Part shown: one piece after another, positions 61,155 to 64,000 of the stretch | Layout of the letters: each line of letters starts with the position of its first letter | Numbering within the stretch: the stretch's first letter is position 1 | NCBI GenBank assembly: GCA_018266915.1 | Contig: JAFDZM010000080.1 | Coordinates: forward strand, 186,001 to 250,000 | DNA length: 64,000 bases | Direction: 5' to 3' | Source of the DNA: Bacteroidota bacterium | Lineage (GTDB): Bacteria > Bacteroidota > Bacteroidia > Sphingobacteriales > Sphingobacteriaceae | Made by a program: the position numbers and the translations under genes | The notes under the pieces: model-generated | What the model was told of the DNA's origin: nothing | Databases searched by the model: none | Seen by the model: the letters and a program-made list of their open reading frames with translations, nothing else

Positions 61155-64000
61155 ATGTCAATGGTCACATCCGCACTGAAAAGGCCGATCACTACGATAG
61201 TGATCACTATGAGCCTTTTGATTTTTGCAGTGCTCAGTGCAATGAATATCCCGATAGATATATTCCCAAAGCTTAACCTTCCTACCATTTACGTGATCGA
61301 ATCATACGGTGGTATGTCGGCACAACAAATGGAAGGCTTTTTTGCCACAGGGCTACAAAACCAGTTTCTGTATGTAGACGGTGTGAAGAACATCAGCAGC
61401 AAAAGTATCCAGGGCCTAACTATCATCAAAATATCCTTTTACGAAACAACCAATATGGCTGAGGCATCGGCACAGGTTGCCTTGCAGGTCAATCGCGCAC
61501 AAAGCTTTTTCCCTCCCGGTGCTTTACCTCCCCAGGTAGTACGTTACGACGCTTCATCTCTGCCCGTTGGTGAATTAGTGATGGATAGTAAGAGTGAAAG
61601 TTTGAAAGACATTTATGACCTTGCTGCCACTCGTATCAGGCCAATGTTCTCTACTATTCCAGGCCTTTCCGCTCCTCCTCCGTTCGGTTCAAATGCCCGT
61701 ACAATTGTATTTAGTGTCGACCCGGATAAACTAAGAAGTTTTAATCTTACTCCTGATGAAGTGGTGGACGCCCTGGCGAAGTTCAATGTAATGTCGCCAT
61801 CTGGTAACCTGCGTGTGGGTAATACCATGTATCTCACAACCATGAATACGCTAGTTAAAAATGCGCCCAACTTTGGCAACATTCCTGTCATTACAAAAAA
61901 TGGCGTGCCTATTTATGTAAAGGATATTGCCCGCGTGAGTGATGCCGCAGATATCACGGTAGATTATGCCCTAATAAATGGTAAACGTTCAGTATACATT
62001 CCAGTTGTAAAAACGGCATCAGCATCTACCTGGTCTGTTGTACAGAATCTTAAGGCAAAAATGCCTGAAATGCAAAACTTGTTGCCAAACGATGTGAAAA
62101 TATCCTATGAGTTCGACCAGTCTGTTTTCGTTGTAAATGCAGTAAAAAGTCTGATGACCGAAGGCGGCCTTGGCGCACTGTTAACAGGTTTAATGGTACT
62201 CCTATTCCTGCGCGATTGGCGAAGCAGTTTGATCGTTGTAATCACCATACCGGTATCTATCCTTATCGGTGTGCTTTTACTAAGCCTTTTCGGTCAGACA
62301 ATCAATATCATGACTTTAAGTGGTTTGGCGCTGGCCATTGGTATTCTCGTCGACCAGGCTACGGTGACAATAGAAAATATTCACCAGCACCTGGAAATGG
62401 GTAAATCCAAACGACTGGCGATTTATGATGCCTGCGAGGAGATATCCTTCCCCTTATTGCTGATTTTATTATGTATCCTGGCAGTGTTTGCACCATCGTT
62501 TATGATGAACGGCGTGCCGAAAGCGATGTTCCTGCCTTTGTCGTTGTCGATCGGTTTAACAATGATCGTTTCTTATATCCTGGCGCAAACATTAGTGCCT
62601 ATTATGAGCAACTGGCTAATCAAGGCTGAACGCTATCAGCATTATCATCATGGCCATATACATGCGCACGCAGGCGAATCTTTTAATGATCCGGAAGAAG
62701 AACAGGTACGGATGCACCTGCAGCAAGAAGAAGAACATCCTGAAGAAAATGACCTATTTGAACGGGTTAAGATGCGTTTTATAAACATCATCAAACGAAT
62801 GATGCCACGCAAAAAAACGTATGTACTTACCTACTTAGTTGTTGTAATTGGACTGGCGGCTGTTGGTTTTGTAGTTATTGGTAAGGATATGATGCCCAAG
62901 CTCAATAACGGGCAGTTCCAGATACGCATAAAGGAACCGCAGGGAACCCGCCTGGAACGCACTGAAGATAAGTTTAAAGAGGTGCTCAATATTATTAACC
63001 AGACGGTAAACAATCATGTAAAAATCACTTCCGGATATATTGGCTTGGTTCCAAGCAGTTTTGGTAGCAGTAACCTGTATGTGTTTAATACGGGCACACA
63101 TGAAGCTGTTTTACAAGTAAACCTGGACGAAGATTATCATATCAATATGGATGAGCTAAAGGATGCTTTGCGCAAAAATATTGCCCACGCCATGCCTGAA
63201 ATGACTATAACCTTCGAGCCCATCGATATGACCGAAAAAATCATGAGCCAGGGTGCTAATACGCCTATTGAAGTGCAGGTGGCAGGTAAAGACTTGGATC
63301 AGATCAAGACTTACGGTTCTAAAGTTTTGGCTAAACTGAAACAGATTCCCTACCTGCGCGATGTGCAAATTAATCAGCCTTTGGATTACCCGGTTATCGC
63401 CATTACACTCGATAGGCTTAAGGTAGCGCAATTGGGCCTGAACGTGAGTGATATAGCACGCTCTGTGACCGCAAGTACTTCATCCAGCCGTTTTACTTTG
63501 AAAAATCTTTGGCTGGATGAAAAGAATGCCTACACTTACCAGGTACAGGCACAGATACCGGAATATGTGATGAACAATATAGACGAACTGAAGGAAATCC
63601 CCCTGGTAAAAGGCAAAAGTAGTCCTACCCTAGCGGATGTAGCTACGTTTAAACAAACAGTAGCTCCTGCAGAATATGACCGGACAGGCCCACGCCGTTT
63701 TATAACCGTCAGCGCTAATATTTACAAAAAGGACTTAGGTAAGGCCACTTCTGACGTGCAAAAAGCTGTTAAATCGATTGGTACACCACCTAAGGGATTA
63801 ATTGCCGAGATTGGAGGTATGTCGGGATTGTTGACTGAAACCTTAAGTAGTTTACAGAACGGATTGGGATTTGCCATCCTGGTTATTTTCCTGCTGCTGG
63901 CAGCTAATTATCAATCGTTTAAAGTGTCGTTAACGGTATTGGTAACTATCCCGGCAGTAATATTGGGATCGATAACCGCGTTGCTGATCACAGGCAGTAC
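61155..64000 (+). CDS. RND efflux transporter permease (3' truncated by window edge)
   Basis: An ATG at 61155, eight bases after the TolC-family stop, opens a frame of about 948 residues that runs off the end. SALKRPITTIVITMSLLIFA is the first membrane segment, and PIDIFPKLNLP the usual following loop. In the fourth segment the charge motif reads AIGILVDQATVTIEN, with one aspartate and a glutamine where drug pumps have Asp-Asp. After the sixth segment is a histidine-rich stretch, HYHHGHIHAHAG, near residue 495-506. Such a loop may bind metal. The class (drug or metal) is not settled; about 1,030-1,050 residues are expected in full. Confidence 0.92.
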   Translation, partial: MSMVTSALKRPITTIVITMSLLIFAVLSAMNIPIDIFPKLNLPTIYVIESYGGMSAQQMEGFFATGLQNQFLYVDGVKNISSKSIQGLTIIKISFYETTNMAEASAQVALQVNRAQSFFPPGALPPQVVRYDASSLPVGELVMDSKSESLKDIYDLAATRIRPMFSTIPGLSAPPPFGSNARTIVFSVDPDKLRSFNLTPDEVVDALAKFNVMSPSGNLRVGNTMYLTTMNTLVKNAPNFGNIPVITKNGVPIYVKDIARVSDAADITVDYALINGKRSVYIPVVKTASASTWSVVQNLKAKMPEMQNLLPNDVKISYEFDQSVFVVNAVKSLMTEGGLGALLTGLMVLLFLRDWRSSLIVVITIPVSILIGVLLLSLFGQTINIMTLSGLALAIGILVDQATVTIENIHQHLEMGKSKRLAIYDACEEISFPLLLILLCILAVFAPSFMMNGVPKAMFLPLSLSIGLTMIVSYILAQTLVPIMSNWLIKAERYQHYHHGHIHAHAGESFNDPEEEQVRMHLQQEEEHPEENDLFERVKMRFINIIKRMMPRKKTYVLTYLVVVIGLAAVGFVVIGKDMMPKLNNGQFQIRIKEPQGTRLERTEDKFKEVLNIINQTVNNHVKITSGYIGLVPSSFGSSNLYVFNTGTHEAVLQVNLDEDYHINMDELKDALRKNIAHAMPEMTITFEPIDMTEKIMSQGANTPIEVQVAGKDLDQIKTYGSKVLAKLKQIPYLRDVQINQPLDYPVIAITLDRLKVAQLGLNVSDIARSVTASTSSSRFTLKNLWLDEKNAYTYQVQAQIPEYVMNNIDELKEIPLVKGKSSPTLADVATFKQTVAPAEYDRTGPRRFITVSANIYKKDLGKATSDVQKAVKSIGTPPKGLIAEIGGMSGLLTETLSSLQNGLGFAILVIFLLLAANYQSFKVSLTVLVTIPAVILGSITALLITGS

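Noticed and set aside
1..64000. CRISPR arrays, insertion sequences, prophage, tRNA or rRNA
   Set aside because: No evenly spaced repeat-spacer pattern, transposase, integrase or phage structural gene was seen, and no cloverleaf or rRNA sequence was recognised in the gaps.

Overview
The window is chromosomal DNA from a member of the Bacteroidota, most like the Sphingobacteriaceae (Mucilaginibacter/Pedobacter type). The reasons are the many protein families typical of that group (type II glutamine synthetase, DUF1080 with Gfo/Idh/MocA and GMC oxidoreductases, a two-domain PIN-PhoH protein, Rrf2-controlled sulfate assimilation). Shine-Dalgarno sequences are weak or absent, and several upstream regions carry the Bacteroidota promoter pattern TTTG-N19-TAnnTTTG. 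Genus is an inference. No rRNA, tRNA, CRISPR array, insertion sequence or phage gene was seen.

Layout. 1-2.4 kb: the end of a DUF763 gene, then an AT-rich stretch with an unknown protein carrying a PD-(D/E)xK-like nuclease motif. 2.4-13.8 kb: a serine hydrolase, a DUF4142 lipoprotein, an MFS exporter, PEP carboxylase, an FUSC-family membrane protein, an AT-rich lipoprotein and PIN-PhoH. 13.8-14.6 kb: a non-coding stretch that looks like a structured ~370-nt RNA on the minus strand, ending in a hairpin terminator. 14.6-18.1 kb: fdhD, a DUF7009 gene and an FdhF/YdeP-type molybdoenzyme. 18.3-20.7 kb: malate dehydrogenase and type II glutamine synthetase. 21.3-25.9 kb: a tight row of a glutamine-synthetase-like ligase, an APH-like kinase and a HAD-IIA protein, then a DoxX-like membrane protein. 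26.0-28.3 kb: a GH5-like glycosidase and a lipoprotein mutarotase. 28.4-34.1 kb: the molybdenum-cofactor cluster (moaA, moeA, moaC, mobA-like, moeB-rhodanese on plus; moaE and moaD on minus). 34.1-41.2 kb: an amino-acid permease, a Rieske oxygenase facing a mono-cluster ferredoxin, a DinB protein, a quinone-detoxification-like set (ring-cleaving dioxygenase, hydrolase, Crp-family regulator) and a pentapeptide-repeat protein. 41.2-48.6 kb: GH20 hexosaminidase and a 3-keto-glycoside-type set (ThuA, GMC, DUF1080, Gfo/Idh/MocA). 48.7-51.2 kb: MOSC, VOC, a 47-residue small protein, a SelT/W/H protein and an Rrf2 regulator. 51.6-59.0 kb: the assimilatory sulfate operon. 59.3-64.0 kb: a small membrane protein, a TolC-family protein and an RND pump that runs off the end.

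How they fit together. The molybdenum-cofactor genes supply the FdhD/FdhF-type enzyme and perhaps the MOSC protein, all within 35 kb. In the sulfate operon, CysD/CysN activate sulfate, a 4Fe-4S CysH-type protein reduces it to sulfite, and a siroheme sulfite reductase makes sulfide. Siroheme is supplied by a SUMT methyltransferase and a dehydrogenase domain fused to a TauE/SafE-type permease. The reductase carries a C-terminal extension resembling a HEPN domain. The best candidates for undescribed biology are these two operon fusions, the glutamine-synthetase-like/APH-like/HAD row, the putative RNA upstream of phoH, the nuclease-like orphan near the left end, and several families of degenerate short tandem repeats between genes.
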